64,000 nucleotides of DNA, taken from Achromobacter agilis. GTDB taxonomy: Bacteria > Pseudomonadota > Gammaproteobacteria > Burkholderiales > Burkholderiaceae_B. Below are positions 53,566 to 62,989 of the stretch, one piece after another. The stretch lies in NCBI RefSeq assembly GCF_900496965.1, contig NZ_UFQB01000016.1, positions 88,601 to 152,600 on the forward strand, written 5' to 3'. The translations under genes and the position numbers were made by a program. The stretch's first letter is position 1, and each line of letters starts with the position of its first letter. The notes under the pieces are model-generated. The model was not told the origin of the DNA. It worked only from the letters and a program-made list of their open reading frames with translations, and searched no databases.

Positions 53566-53569
53566 GGCC

Positions 53570-54190
53570 GTGACGTTCTTCTATCGGCGGCCGCGCGCAA
53601 GCGGCGCGGCGCCCCGCCGCGCGGCGGCGGGCGGCAAGGCCGGGGCCGCGGCCCTGGCCGATGCGCTGCAGGCCTTGCGCGGCCCATTCATCGTGGCCGA
53701 CCTGGAAACCACCGGCCTGTCCACGGCCACCTGCGAGATCCTGGAGTTCGCCGCCGTGCGCGTGGATACGTCGGGTGCGCTGGAACGCGAATACACGCAG
53801 GTGGTGCGCACGCGCGGCCCGGTTCCGTCCTTCATCACGCGGCTGACCGGCATCACGCAGGCGGAAGTCGATCGCCATGGCGTGCCGGTTGTGCAGGCGT
53901 TTTCTTCGTTCCTGGATTTCGTCGAAGACCTGCCCGTGTTTTTCCACAATGCGTCTTTCGACCGGCGCTTTCTGGGCGCCGCGGCAGACCAGACCGGCCT
54001 GCCGTTTTCGAACGCTACCCATTGCACGCTGGCGCTGGCCCGCCGCGCCTGGCCCGAGCTGCCCTCGCACAAGCTGGAGATTCTGGCGCGCCACGTCGGC
54101 GCGTCGGATCCCACCCACCGGGCGCTGGCAGACGTGCGCACCACCGTCGCCGTGGCGCTGGCGGCCAGCGCGCAGCTCGGGGCGGCCTGA
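53570..54190 (+). CDS. DEDDh 3'-5' exonuclease (DnaQ-like)
   Basis: The 206-residue exonuclease starts at GTG 53570 with GGAG 7 nt upstream, inside the end of the DUF1653 gene. Exo I is VADLETTGLS (Asp, Glu), Exo II VFFHNASFDRRFL (Asp) and Exo III THRALADVRTT (His, Asp): a full DEDDh set. It resembles the epsilon subunit and RNase-T-type nucleases but has a short basic N-terminal tail and no polymerase-binding region. It is probably a stand-alone repair or RNA-processing enzyme. Confidence 0.88.
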   Translation: MTFFYRRPRASGAAPRRAAAGGKAGAAALADALQALRGPFIVADLETTGLSTATCEILEFAAVRVDTSGALEREYTQVVRTRGPVPSFITRLTGITQAEVDRHGVPVVQAFSSFLDFVEDLPVFFHNASFDRRFLGAAADQTGLPFSNATHCTLALARRAWPELPSHKLEILARHVGASDPTHRALADVRTTVAVALAASAQLGAA

Positions 54191-54217
54191 CGCGGCCATT
54201 TCAACTCAGGAGCCGGG

Positions 54218-54577
54218 ATGTCCGACCTGCAACAGATCAAACTTGCCGTCCGCCGGTTCACGGCGGAGCGGGACTGGCAGCCCTATCATTCGCCGAAGAA
54301 CCTGGCCATGGCCCTGGCTGGCGAGGCGGGGGAGCTGGTGTCGCTGTTCCAGTGGCTGAGCGAAGCCGAGTCGCGCAGCATGCCGCCCGAGCGGCTGGCT
54401 GACGCCGCGGACGAGATCGCCGATGTGCAGATGTACCTGGTGGCGTTGGCGGATCAGCTGGGCATCGACATCGCCGATGCGGTGGCGGGCAAGATGGTGA
54501 AGAACGCCACAAAATATCCGGCGGATCGTTTTCGCGGCAGCGCGCGCAAGTACGACGATCCGCCCGGAACGCCCTAG
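54218..54577 (+). CDS. MazG-like nucleotide pyrophosphohydrolase
   Basis: The 119-residue product starts behind AGGAG. It has the all-alpha NTP-PPase motif: LAGEAGELVSLFQWL (ExxE) and DEIADVQMYL (ExxD), the magnesium ligands. Its length matches single-domain dCTP/NTP house-cleaning enzymes (RS21-C6 type). Basic residues KMVKNATKYP follow. It lies 27 nt after the exonuclease, so a nucleotide-quality operon is likely. Confidence 0.9.
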   Translation: MSDLQQIKLAVRRFTAERDWQPYHSPKNLAMALAGEAGELVSLFQWLSEAESRSMPPERLADAADEIADVQMYLVALADQLGIDIADAVAGKMVKNATKYPADRFRGSARKYDDPPGTP

Positions 54578-54580
54578 GCC

Positions 54581-54871
54581 TTACAGCACCTTCTGTTCGT
54601 GATGCACTTGGGGCGGTTCGACAAAGAAGCCCGCCACCAGCTTGCGCCATTCCTGGAAATCCGTGGACTCGCGGAAATCGACCATGTGGTTTTCCACGGT
54701 TTCCCAGTCCACGACCAGCGTGTAGCGCTGCGGCTGCTCGATGCTGCGGTACAGCTCTACGCCGTGGCATCCGCGGGCCCGCAAGAATAGCGGCTTCGCC
54801 TGCGCGACGCCTGCCTCGAACAGCGCTTCCTGTCCTTCGCGGACGTGGATGCTGGCAATCTCCTGGATCAT
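54581..54871 (-). CDS. Antibiotic biosynthesis monooxygenase-domain protein
   Basis: The 96-residue protein has a dimeric ferredoxin-like ABM fold: IASIHVREGQEALFEAGVAQAKP, then YTLVVDWETVENHMVDFREST, then a final FQEWRKLVAGFF. Members act on quinols or haem, or have no known role. The start is the complement of 54869-54871. It converges on the MazG-like gene with a 3-nt gap. Confidence 0.87.
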   Translation of the reverse strand: MIQEIASIHVREGQEALFEAGVAQAKPLFLRARGCHGVELYRSIEQPQRYTLVVDWETVENHMVDFRESTDFQEWRKLVAGFFVEPPQVHHEQKVL

Positions 54872-55337
54872 GATTCTGTCTCCGTGCGACGAGGGGGCCG
54901 GGTAGCGCCCGGCGGCCGGAATAGTATGGCCGAAAAATCCGGATTCAGCCTTTCGACAGGCTGGCTCGGAACCGGCCCGGCCCCATCGCCCGGGCGCGCT
55001 AGGGAAGTTGCCCGAACCGCGGGCCGGCGATCTCCTCCATTGAGCGGAGCGCTTCCGCGCGCGGGATTCCTCCCGCACATTCCGCGTCGTCCATATGCAC
55101 GGTCCGGCGAGCGGTATTCGCAAATTTCGCCGCATGTGTTACCGCCAATGCTCGTCCGCGCGGAGGCGGTCGCCTGTTTAGCCGATATCGATGTGTCTAC
55201 GACGGCGCAATCATTCCGTACCAATACGAAAGTCCCACGCCTTTCGTCATTGTCCGGAGGGCTGGGAGGTAACGGTCCGCGCCGGTCGGCCACCGGCAAC
55301 CATGTATCCGTGCATGCACGGATCAGGAGGAGCTCAA
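54872..55337. other. 466-nt intergenic region upstream of the secreted-protein genes
   Basis: No gene is supported: the overlapping frames on both strands lack ribosome sites and family features. It should contain divergent promoters for the ABM gene and for the secreted-protein pair. Its right end carries an 18-bp perfect palindrome. Confidence 0.6.
55306..55323. promoter_or_regulatory. 18-bp perfect palindrome just before a ribosome-binding site
   Basis: ATCCGTGCATGCACGGAT (55306-55323) lies 1 nt before AGGAGG (55325-55330) and 14 nt before ATG 55338. It could be a protein operator or an mRNA hairpin next to the ribosome site; either would control the following gene. Confidence 0.6.
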
Positions 55338-55808
55338 ATGAAAAAGCTCGCAGCAGTCGCCGCGTTGTCCTTGTTTGCCGCATCGGCCTATGCCACGGGA
55401 CCGGTCGGCGGGTCCGTGACGGGGCACGCCGGCGCCATCAACGGCACCGCATCGTCCGTTTCCACCGGCAGTTCCGTGGTGGCTACCCAGATCAATGGTT
55501 ACGGCTCTTCCAGCCAGACCTCGTTCGGCAGCACGGGCGGCATTGCGGAGGTCGGCGGGACCTTCAGCCGCGACGGCACGCAAGTCGTCACCAGCACGCG
55601 CCAATACGCCAATAGCGAGTCGTACGGCAGCGTGTCGGGCAACGCGCCCATCATGGTGGGCGACAGCATCGCCAACGGCGGCGCGACGTTCGGAAAGACG
55701 GAAACCAGCGCTTCGGCGACGGGTTCGTTCCATGCGGTGAATGTGGGTGCGTTCGGGTCGATACACGGCATTGGCGCGGTGGGCCATGTCGGCGGGTTCA
55801 ATCACTGA
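55338..55808 (+). CDS. Secreted Gly/Ser/Thr/Ala-rich protein of unknown function
   Basis: The 156-residue product starts behind AGGAGG. The signal peptide MKKLAAVAALSLFAASAYA (1-19) is followed by a cysteine-free chain rich in G, S, T, A, V and N with beta-strand-like alternation (GSVTGHAGAINGTASSV; GYGSSSQTSFGSTGG). Charged residues are few. The composition is that of surface, fibre or matrix proteins, but no repeat unit or known family was identified. It is followed 44 nt later by another secreted unknown, so the two are probably one operon. Confidence 0.75.
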   Translation: MKKLAAVAALSLFAASAYATGPVGGSVTGHAGAINGTASSVSTGSSVVATQINGYGSSSQTSFGSTGGIAEVGGTFSRDGTQVVTSTRQYANSESYGSVSGNAPIMVGDSIANGGATFGKTETSASATGSFHAVNVGAFGSIHGIGAVGHVGGFNH

Positions 55809-55852
55809 CCCAATTATCCGGACGGCTCCGGCCGTCCGGGCGAGGGGACATC

Positions 55853-56527
55853 ATGAAGACTATTGTGTTTGCCATTTCCTTGTCGTTGGCGGCGTTTTCC
55901 GCCAGCGCCCAGACCAGCAGTTCCAGTGCCACGACTTCAGCGTCATCGGGCTCGACCAATGCCGGCAACAACCAGGGCATCACGTTCAATTCCAGCAGCA
56001 ACGGATCCAGCACCCTGCGCACGGCGCCGCCCGTGGGCGGCCAGAGTTTCTATGGTTCTTTTTCGTCCGACAGCTGCATGGTGTCCGCGGGAGGAGGCGG
56101 TTCCGTGGTGGGCTTCGGCATGAACCTCGCGATCCCGATCGAGGATCAGAAGTGCAGCTTGCGACGCAATTTCGAACGCACCATGCAGGCCGCCGCCTCC
56201 ACCAAGGACGCCGATCGCGCGCGCCGGCTGGAAACGGCCGCCATCGACATCCTGTGCCAGACGGACGACCGTACCAAGGCGGCGCTGGTGGCGCAGGGGC
56301 TGTGCACCAATCCCGCGTTGACGACGGCCGATCACCGTTTCGACAGCGGCGCGGTTGCGCAGGTCGCGCCGTCGGGGCCGGTCCTGGCCGATCGGCCTAT
56401 CCCTGCACAGCACGCGGCGCAGGCCTATCCCGTGCGGTCGGTGCAGAGCGCCGCGCTGGCGTCGCCGCCGCTGCGCAATCCCCGGCTCGAGAGGCAGACG
56501 TTTGCCGACCTGTACTCCCCCGGCTGA
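55853..56527 (+). CDS. Secreted protein of unknown function with four cysteines
   Basis: The 224-residue product starts behind AGGGGA. The signal peptide MKTIVFAISLSLAAFSASA (1-19) precedes a Ser/Thr/Asn-rich low-complexity segment (20-60). A compact region follows with Cys75, Cys101, Cys135 and Cys151, which could form two disulfides, and a Pro/Ala-rich tail. No family was recognised. Co-localised with the preceding secreted protein, it may help in its export or assembly at the cell surface; this is speculation. Confidence 0.75.
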   Translation: MKTIVFAISLSLAAFSASAQTSSSSATTSASSGSTNAGNNQGITFNSSSNGSSTLRTAPPVGGQSFYGSFSSDSCMVSAGGGGSVVGFGMNLAIPIEDQKCSLRRNFERTMQAAASTKDADRARRLETAAIDILCQTDDRTKAALVAQGLCTNPALTTADHRFDSGAVAQVAPSGPVLADRPIPAQHAAQAYPVRSVQSAALASPPLRNPRLERQTFADLYSPG

Positions 56528-56565
56528 GGGCGAACGCCTTGTCCCGCCGGATCTGTACCGCGCGG

Positions 56566-58983
56566 CTAGGATCCGGCCGGCGGCGGGACTGCGGTGGGCG
56601 CCGCCTCGGGCACCGAGGGCAGTTGCGGGACCGAGGCGAGCAGCATGGTGGGCGGCGACGACACTTCCAGCCCGGCGTCGTGCAGCCGCTTGAGCACGGT
56701 GAACAGCAGGGCGCTGCGCACGCCATAGGCCGCCCGGGGCGAAGACACGTAGCCCTTCGCATTGAAGATCAGATTGCCGCCCTCGATGCCGTCCAGGAAT
56801 ACGTTGGGCACGGGCGTTTCCAGCACATCCTCGTGATCTGCGAAGGCCTGCAGAATCAGCTCGCGCACTTGTTCCGCGTCGGTGGACAGCGGCAGCGGCA
56901 TTTTGATCTGCACCAGCCCCAGCGGGTTCGAGCGGGTAACGTTGCGCACCGTCTTGGTGACGAATTCCGAGTTTGGAACGATTACCGTCGACCGGTCTCC
57001 CATCTGGATTTCCGTGGCGCGCACGTTGATGCGCAGGATGTCGCCTTCCACGCCGCCCAGCGATACCCAGTCCCCCACCTTGACCGGACGTTCGGCCAGC
57101 AGGATCAGGCCCGACACGAAGTTCTGGACGACCGCCTGAAGGCCGAAACCGATACCGACCGACAGCGCGCTGGCGATCCACGCCACGCGTTCCAGGCCGA
57201 TGCCCGCCGCCGATAACGACAGCGCCACGGCGAGCACGACACCCGCATAGCCGAACAGCGTGGCGGCCGACAGCTGCATGCCCGGGTCCAGTTCGGTCGT
57301 GGGCAGGTAGCGGTTGGACAGCCAGCGTTTCAGCACCTTCACGCTGAGCAGGGACAGCCCCAGCACCAGCAGCGCCTGCAGGACGGCTCCCGGGCGGATC
57401 TGCGCTTCGCCGATGGCCAGGCCCTTGCGCAACTGGTCGAAGCGTTGCAGCAGGTCCATCGGGGCTTCGCCGAAGGGCGCCAGCAGCAGGGTGATGGCAA
57501 GCAGCCCGACCGCGACCCGGCCGACGCCCGACAGCAGCACCGCCGCCTGATCGCGCATGCTTGGCGCCTCGTGCTCGCTCCCATCGCGATGAGACGTCCC
57601 CAGCAGCGTGCCGAACCCGTCCTCGATCAGTGTCGAGGCCAGGTAGGCGGAGGCCAGCACGATCAGCGTCCACAGCACCTGCTTGACCAGGAAGCTGCCG
57701 AACGCGACATAGCCGGCCAGGAGGCTGGCGAGACTCAGGATCAGCACGGTCCAGATGGCGCTCAGCAACAACGACAGCCAGAACGGGATGGGGGTGTCGG
57801 TCTCCTGCATGGCCTGCCGGCGCAGCCGGCGGCTGATCGCCAGCACGGCGCCGATCATCGCCATGGTCATGACCGCGACGATGCCGGTCAGCGTGATCGT
57901 CGTGGTCAGGCTGGCGTTGAGCAACACCGGCAGGCGCTCGGCCAGCCAGATCATCACCACGAGCACGCCCAGCACGCCGGGCAGCCAACGCAGCCGCGTC
58001 GCCACGATGTCGCTGATCGGGGGAAGGCGCCACGATGGCCGGTTCGAGGACAGAAGGGCGTAGCCCAGCCCGGACACGTAGCCGCCGAAACAGACCGTCG
58101 CTACCAGGTTCGCCAGCAGGGACGCGGTGTTGTCGGTCAATTGCGAGTTCCAGTCCAGTCCGATATGGATAAGCAGCGCGATGACGCCGGGCGTGGCCAC
58201 GGCCAGCGCCACGTGCGTGACCGCCAGGAAGGAGCGCCGCAGGCGGCCGGGAGGCACCCGCGTGGCGGTTACGCGCAGCAGGAGGCGGCCGATCCAGATG
58301 CGCAGGGCGATGGCCAGCACGGCCGCGGCGGACAGCAGCAGCCAACCCCATTTCGGCGTCTGTTTCACCGCGGCCGACAGATTGTCGCCCAGGGCTTCCA
58401 GGCGCTCGAGATCGCGCGGGAACTCTTCCCGGAATTCGGTCCAGAACGGATCCGACAGGAAGGAATCCCGCCGTTCGCCCAGCCGCGCCTGGAACTGTGT
58501 GCGGCGTTGGGCCGAGATCTGTTCCGCGGCCTGGCCGGCGTCCACGGACAGCAGCCTGGCCAGCTTGATCTGCGCGTCCAGCGCGCGGTTGCTCTTTTCG
58601 AGCTGCGTGCGTTGCGCAGCCACGTCGGGCGCTTCCTTGGCGCCTTCCGGCGGCGTGCCCAGTTCGCTCAGCTTGGCCGCCACGCTGGCCAGCTGCGGCG
58701 CCAGCGCTTCGGCCGCCGCGTCGGCCTTGGACTGAATGTCGAGCGCGTCGGCGCGCTGCTGCAGCAGCGCGGCGTCATCGGTTTCGTCGGCGACGCGCTT
58801 GCGGATGTCGTCGATCTGCTTGCGCGCCGCGGTCAGCATCGTTTCCGTATCGGCCGGCGTGGGCGGCGGCGCAGCGAAAGCGGGAATCAGGAACAGCGTC
58901 AGCAGCAGGGCGGCGATCAGCGCGGCGAACGAGGAATACTTGCGGCGGGCCCGCAAGGGTAGGGGGTGGGGTATCGGTGTCAT
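56566..58983 (-). CDS. Large MscS-family mechanosensitive channel (DUF3772 type)
   Basis: The 805-residue channel begins at MTPIPHPL (complement of 58981-58983); an extension to 59025 has no site. A signal-like segment ends AFAAPPP. It is followed by a periplasmic coiled-coil/DUF3772 domain to about 210, about ten membrane segments, and the MscS pore and beta domain. The pore and beta domain contain IASALSVGIGFGLQAVVQNFVSGLILLAERPVKVGDWVSLGG and NSEFVTKTVRN. It resembles the MscK/MscM class that relieves osmotic downshock. The C-terminus ends in a short Pro/Ala tail. Confidence 0.9.
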   Translation of the reverse strand: MTPIPHPLPLRARRKYSSFAALIAALLLTLFLIPAFAAPPPTPADTETMLTAARKQIDDIRKRVADETDDAALLQQRADALDIQSKADAAAEALAPQLASVAAKLSELGTPPEGAKEAPDVAAQRTQLEKSNRALDAQIKLARLLSVDAGQAAEQISAQRRTQFQARLGERRDSFLSDPFWTEFREEFPRDLERLEALGDNLSAAVKQTPKWGWLLLSAAAVLAIALRIWIGRLLLRVTATRVPPGRLRRSFLAVTHVALAVATPGVIALLIHIGLDWNSQLTDNTASLLANLVATVCFGGYVSGLGYALLSSNRPSWRLPPISDIVATRLRWLPGVLGVLVVMIWLAERLPVLLNASLTTTITLTGIVAVMTMAMIGAVLAISRRLRRQAMQETDTPIPFWLSLLLSAIWTVLILSLASLLAGYVAFGSFLVKQVLWTLIVLASAYLASTLIEDGFGTLLGTSHRDGSEHEAPSMRDQAAVLLSGVGRVAVGLLAITLLLAPFGEAPMDLLQRFDQLRKGLAIGEAQIRPGAVLQALLVLGLSLLSVKVLKRWLSNRYLPTTELDPGMQLSAATLFGYAGVVLAVALSLSAAGIGLERVAWIASALSVGIGFGLQAVVQNFVSGLILLAERPVKVGDWVSLGGVEGDILRINVRATEIQMGDRSTVIVPNSEFVTKTVRNVTRSNPLGLVQIKMPLPLSTDAEQVRELILQAFADHEDVLETPVPNVFLDGIEGGNLIFNAKGYVSSPRAAYGVRSALLFTVLKRLHDAGLEVSSPPTMLLASVPQLPSVPEAAPTAVPPPAGS

Positions 58984-59218
58984 GTTCTTGGGCGAGTGAC
59001 TCGCATCGAGGCGGCAGCATAACAAGCCGCCGTCTCGCCCGTTGCAACAAAAACTGGTGCTATGACCCCATTAGAATCGGCGCACGATTTCCGTCAAAAC
59101 GCCGCGTGCGCAGGCGTATGAAACAGGGTCGGATCGGAGCGGGGGGCCGCGGACAGGCAGGATGGCGCCGCCGCCCGCAATCCAAGTTTACGAGGCCAAC
59201 GTTTGGATTCAACTCAGG

Positions 59219-60136
59219 CTAGCGTGAGGCGCCGCGGGCAGGTGTTTTTTTGGGTTTTCCAAGCATCTCGTCGCATACTTCCAGCCAGGCGCGGGCGGCG
59301 AAGGACAGGTATCCGGCGTGCTGCCAGATATGGCCCACGTCCCATTGCATGCCCGATTTGGCCAGTTTCGCGGTGCTGAGTCCGCGCGTCTTCATGCGCT
59401 GCATCAGCGGCTCGGGCAGCAACGCCACGCCCAGGCCGGCGGAGGCCATGGCCACCAGGAAATCCCAATGGGCGCTCTGGGCCGCGACGCCGGGCTGGAA
59501 GCCGGCATCGGCGAAGGCTTGCCGCAGGCGGCGCGTGATGGCGAAGTCGTCCGTGGGGATCAAGAGCCGCGCATCGCGCAGCGCGCTCAGCGGCAGCGAG
59601 GTCTTGCCTGCCCAGGGCGCATCGGGCGGGCCGATTACCCAGATGGGGTAGCTGCCGAAGGGCTGGGCGGCCAGCCCGCCGTCGGGCGCGATCGGCAGGA
59701 TGGTGGCGCCCACTTCCAGTTCTCCGCTCGCGACCAGGCCTTCGACAGCCTGCCCCGTGCCTTCGCGCAAGGTCAGGTGTATGCCGGGATGCCGTTCGCG
59801 GAAGCGCTTCACCACCGGGGTGAACAGCAGGTTGATCATCGGCGGAATGCCGACCTCCAGCGCGCCGCGCCGCAGGTCGGTGGTCTGGCGCAACTCTTCG
59901 GACAGCTGGCGCATGGTTTCCAGCACCTGCAAACCGCGCTGGTACATGACCCGGCCGGTGTCGGTGGGGCGGGCGGTGTGGCCGTCCCGGATCAGCAGCG
60001 GGGTGCCCGCTTCCTCTTCCAGTTGCCGGATCATTTTGCTGACGGTCGATTGCGTCACGAACAGCGCCTTGGCCGCCTGCGTGAAGCTGGCATGCCTGAC
60101 GGTTTCGACGAAATACCGCAATGCGCGCACGTCCAT
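59219..60136 (-). CDS. LysR-type regulator, divergent from the CoA-transferase
   Basis: The 305-residue regulator has an HTH (ASFTQAAKALFVTQSTVSKMIRQLEEEAG) and an effector domain from about 90. The start MDVRALRYFVET (complement of 60134-60136) is family-typical; the frame to 60172 adds a non-family leader. It is divergent from the acetyl-CoA hydrolase/transferase gene, with a T-N11-A dyad between them, so it probably responds to an organic acid such as acetate or succinate. Confidence 0.9.
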   Translation of the reverse strand: MDVRALRYFVETVRHASFTQAAKALFVTQSTVSKMIRQLEEEAGTPLLIRDGHTARPTDTGRVMYQRGLQVLETMRQLSEELRQTTDLRRGALEVGIPPMINLLFTPVVKRFRERHPGIHLTLREGTGQAVEGLVASGELEVGATILPIAPDGGLAAQPFGSYPIWVIGPPDAPWAGKTSLPLSALRDARLLIPTDDFAITRRLRQAFADAGFQPGVAAQSAHWDFLVAMASAGLGVALLPEPLMQRMKTRGLSTAKLAKSGMQWDVGHIWQHAGYLSFAARAWLEVCDEMLGKPKKTPARGASR

Positions 60137-60201
60137 GGCCCCGCATCTCCTTCGCGCGGCGCGCGAAAACAAGCAAACGATGAAAAAAACGACTGGTTTG
60201 G

Positions 60202-60216
60202 ATGATTTTAAGTCAT
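60202..60216. promoter_or_regulatory. Candidate LysR box between the divergent pair
   Basis: ATGA-TTTTAAG-TCAT is a 15-bp dyad of T-N11-A form, 66 nt from the regulator start. A possible promoter for the CoA-transferase follows (TTACGA, 18 nt, TATACT at 60240-60245). Assignment is by form and place only. Confidence 0.5.
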
Positions 60217-60381
60217 TACGAGATTTTCCCGGGCCTTCCTATACTGCCGAAAATTCGTCCCGGCGCCGGCATGATCCGGCCACGGGACCTCGGGAAACGC
60301 CGCGTCAGACGGTGCCTGGGCGCAGAGGCGGCATCGCCGCGCCCCGCCGCCAGCCGTTGGCCCTTGAAATCTGGAGACACC

Positions 60382-61899
60382 ATGCATCTCGACCGTATCC
60401 GCCACCCTGGGCTGCGCGCCAAGATCACGTCCGCCGAACAGGCGGCTTTGCTGGTTCAGGACGGCATGACCGTCGGAATGAGCGGTTTTACCCGCGCTGG
60501 CGACTGTAAATCGGTGCCGGCGGCGCTGGCGGCCCGCGCCGAGCGCGACCCGCTCTCCATTACGCTGATCACCGGCGCCTCGCTGGGCCACGACACGGAC
60601 AAGATGCTGGCGCAGGCCAATGCCCTGGCGCGGCGCATGCCGTTCCAGGTCGATACGACGCTGCGCCGCAAGATCAACCAGGGCGAAATCGCCTTCATCG
60701 ACCAGCACCTGTCGGAAACGGTCGAACAACTGCGCGCGGGCCACATCGGCCCGATCGATGTGGCCATCATCGAGGCCGCGGCGATTACCGAGAGCGGCGC
60801 CATCGTACCGACGATGTCGGTGGGCAATTCCGCTTCGTTCGCGCAACAGGCGGACAAGATCATCATCGAACTGAACCTGGGCGTGCCCGCCGCCATCGAA
60901 GGCTTACACGACATCTACGTGCCCACCGACCGGCCGGCACGCCAGCCGATCGGGCTGGTGTCCGCGGACCAGCGCATCGGCCAGCCTTTCATCGAGGTGG
61001 ATCCCGCCAGGATCGCCGCCATCGTCGTTACGCACGAGCCGGACAGCCCGTCCAACGCCTTGCCGCCCGATGAAGAAACCAACGCCATCGCCGGCCACAT
61101 CAATGCCTTCCTGCGGCGCGAGGTCGATGCGGGCCGCCTGACCAATTCCCTGCTGCCGCTGCAGGCCGGTATCGGCACCATTGCCAACGCCGTGCTGCAT
61201 GGATTCGAATCGTCCAGCTTCGAGAAGCTGAGAATGTATTCGGAAGTGCTGCAGGACAGCGCCATCGAACTGCTGGACCAGGGCAAGCTGGCGTTCGCGT
61301 CGGCATCGTCCATCACGGTGTCCAAGCCCGTCTACGAGAAGATCCTGGCCAACATGGAGCACTACCGCGAACGCATCGTGCTGCGTCCGCAAGAGATCAG
61401 CAATGCGCCGGAGATCGTCCGTCGCTTGGGGCTAATCGCGATCAACACCGCGCTGGAATTCGATATCTATGGCAACGTGAACTCCACGCACGTGGGCGGC
61501 ACGCACATGATGAACGGGATCGGCGGGTCAGGCGATTTCGCGCGCAATGCGCATCTGGCGATCTTCGTATCGAAGTCCATGGCCAAGAACGGCGACATCT
61601 CCAGCGTTGTGCCCATGGTTTCGCACGTCGACCACACCGAGCACGACGTGGACGTGCTGGTCACCGAATGCGGGCTGGCGGACTTGCGCGGCCTGGCGCC
61701 CCGCGAGCGGGCGCGCGCCATCATCCGGAATTGCGTGCATCCGTCGTACCGCGACGCCCTGCAGGACTACTTCGACCGCGCCTGCGAACGCGGCGGCCAG
61801 ACGCCGCACCTGCTCGAGGAAGCGTTTTCGTGGCACCAGCGCTTCAACGAGACGGATTCGATGCGGCCTTCGGCACCGGTCGAGCGCAAGGTCGCCTGA
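60382..61899 (+). CDS. Acetyl-CoA hydrolase/transferase (succinyl-CoA:acetate CoA-transferase type)
   Basis: The 505-residue class I CoA-transferase starts behind GGAGAC. It moves CoA between succinate and acetate or propionate. Visible are SGFTRAGDCKSVP near the N-terminus, the catalytic Glu in LRMYSEVLQDSAIEL (about 285) and the oxyanion/CoA region GIGGSGDFARNAHLA (about 380). It may connect to the propionate locus earlier in the window, though it is 45 kb away. It is controlled by the divergent LysR. Confidence 0.92.
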   Translation: MHLDRIRHPGLRAKITSAEQAALLVQDGMTVGMSGFTRAGDCKSVPAALAARAERDPLSITLITGASLGHDTDKMLAQANALARRMPFQVDTTLRRKINQGEIAFIDQHLSETVEQLRAGHIGPIDVAIIEAAAITESGAIVPTMSVGNSASFAQQADKIIIELNLGVPAAIEGLHDIYVPTDRPARQPIGLVSADQRIGQPFIEVDPARIAAIVVTHEPDSPSNALPPDEETNAIAGHINAFLRREVDAGRLTNSLLPLQAGIGTIANAVLHGFESSSFEKLRMYSEVLQDSAIELLDQGKLAFASASSITVSKPVYEKILANMEHYRERIVLRPQEISNAPEIVRRLGLIAINTALEFDIYGNVNSTHVGGTHMMNGIGGSGDFARNAHLAIFVSKSMAKNGDISSVVPMVSHVDHTEHDVDVLVTECGLADLRGLAPRERARAIIRNCVHPSYRDALQDYFDRACERGGQTPHLLEEAFSWHQRFNETDSMRPSAPVERKVA

Positions 61900-61909
61900 A
61901 GCCAATGCC

Positions 61910-61925
61910 GGCGGCCGAGGCCGCC
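61910..61925. terminator. Short hairpin terminator
   Basis: GGCGGCC-GA-GGCCGCC is followed by GTTATTTC between convergent genes. The loop is very short and the T tract weak. Confidence 0.55.
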
Positions 61926-61926
61926 G

Positions 61927-62865
61927 TTATTTCGCCTGCGGCGGGTCTTCCGTTCTGGGGTCGGAGGTGACCAGGCTGCGGCGGGACATTTCCAGTTCGT
62001 CGCGCAGCCATTGTTTCAGCGCGACGAGCGGCCCCCAGTCGCGCAGACTGGGACGATAGACCAGGTGATAGGTCTGCGCCTGCTCGTAATGGACGCTCAC
62101 GGGAGAGACCTGCACCAGTCGGCCGGCGCACAACGCGTCCGCGGCGAGCAGTTCACGTCCTAGCGTGATGCCCAGCCCCTGCTCGGCGGCTTGTAGCATC
62201 ATGCCGGCATCATTGAACGAAGCGACCGGCGTGACGGGGGTGCGCAACCCGGCGGCATTGAACCAGTGCTGCCATATTTCGCGTTCGCCCAGCAGGGGCT
62301 GGCGTGCAAGGGTCTCCGGCGAGCAGTCGGGAAGCGCGGCGGCGGTGTCCGGCGACGCCAGGACGATCAGCGGCAGCGGCGTGTCGAACAGGGGCTCGGA
62401 TTCGACGCCGGCCCAGGGCCCCCGGCCAAAGCGCAGCGCCGCATGAAAGCCATCGCGCAGCAGGTCGGCAACCTGTTGGGAGGAATCGATCTCCAGCGCC
62501 AGGCCGGGATGGCGGGCCCGCCAGCGAGCCATGCGGGGCAGCAGCCAACGCTGCGCGAATGAAGGAAGCACCGACACCCGCAAGCGCTGTTCATCGCCCG
62601 CCGCCGCGGCCGATGCCGCAAGCACTCCCTCATCCAATTGCGTCAAGGCGCCCTGGACGGCGCACAGCAGGGCGGCGCCGGCCGTGTTCAGGACGATGCC
62701 CCGTCCGCTGCGTTCGAAGAGCGGAAAACCCAGCTGTTCTTCCAGCCCCTTGATCTGCTGGCTGACCGCGCTGTGGGTCAGGTGCAGCCGTTCGGCCGCC
62801 GCGCGCAGGTTCTGCAATTCGGCGACCGCGCGGAAAGCGGGAAGGGTATTCAGGGGCAAACGCAT
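61927..62865 (-). CDS. GcvA-like LysR-type regulator
   Basis: The 312-residue regulator begins at MRLPLNTLPAFRAVAEL (complement of 62863-62865). The HTH (NLRAAAERLHLTHSAVSQQIKGLEEQLG) is of GcvA type. The effector domain runs from about 90, with QAAEQGLGITLGRELL near 240. It is divergent from a DUF1127 gene 124 nt away, which it may control. It is not adjacent to glycine-cleavage genes, so GcvA function is not implied. Confidence 0.9.
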   Translation of the reverse strand: MRLPLNTLPAFRAVAELQNLRAAAERLHLTHSAVSQQIKGLEEQLGFPLFERSGRGIVLNTAGAALLCAVQGALTQLDEGVLAASAAAAGDEQRLRVSVLPSFAQRWLLPRMARWRARHPGLALEIDSSQQVADLLRDGFHAALRFGRGPWAGVESEPLFDTPLPLIVLASPDTAAALPDCSPETLARQPLLGEREIWQHWFNAAGLRTPVTPVASFNDAGMMLQAAEQGLGITLGRELLAADALCAGRLVQVSPVSVHYEQAQTYHLVYRPSLRDWGPLVALKQWLRDELEMSRRSLVTSDPRTEDPPQAK

Positions 62866-62989
62866 GGCGAACAACCCGAAAAAGCTAGATTGGTCATCAT
62901 AGCTTACCGATAATCCTAGAACAATTCGATTTTCACCGGCAGGTTGGGCTATTACGCTTACCAAACACGTATCCCATACGGAGTCGACC

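Noticed and set aside
56541..56589. Terminator between the secreted protein and MscS genes (GTCCCGCC...GGCGGGAC)
   Set aside because: The arms are 33 nt apart, one lies inside the channel gene, and there is no T tract; too weak to list.
61927..62865. True gcvA
   Set aside because: HTH similarity only; no glycine-cleavage genes nearby, and GcvA-like regulators are numerous in these bacteria.
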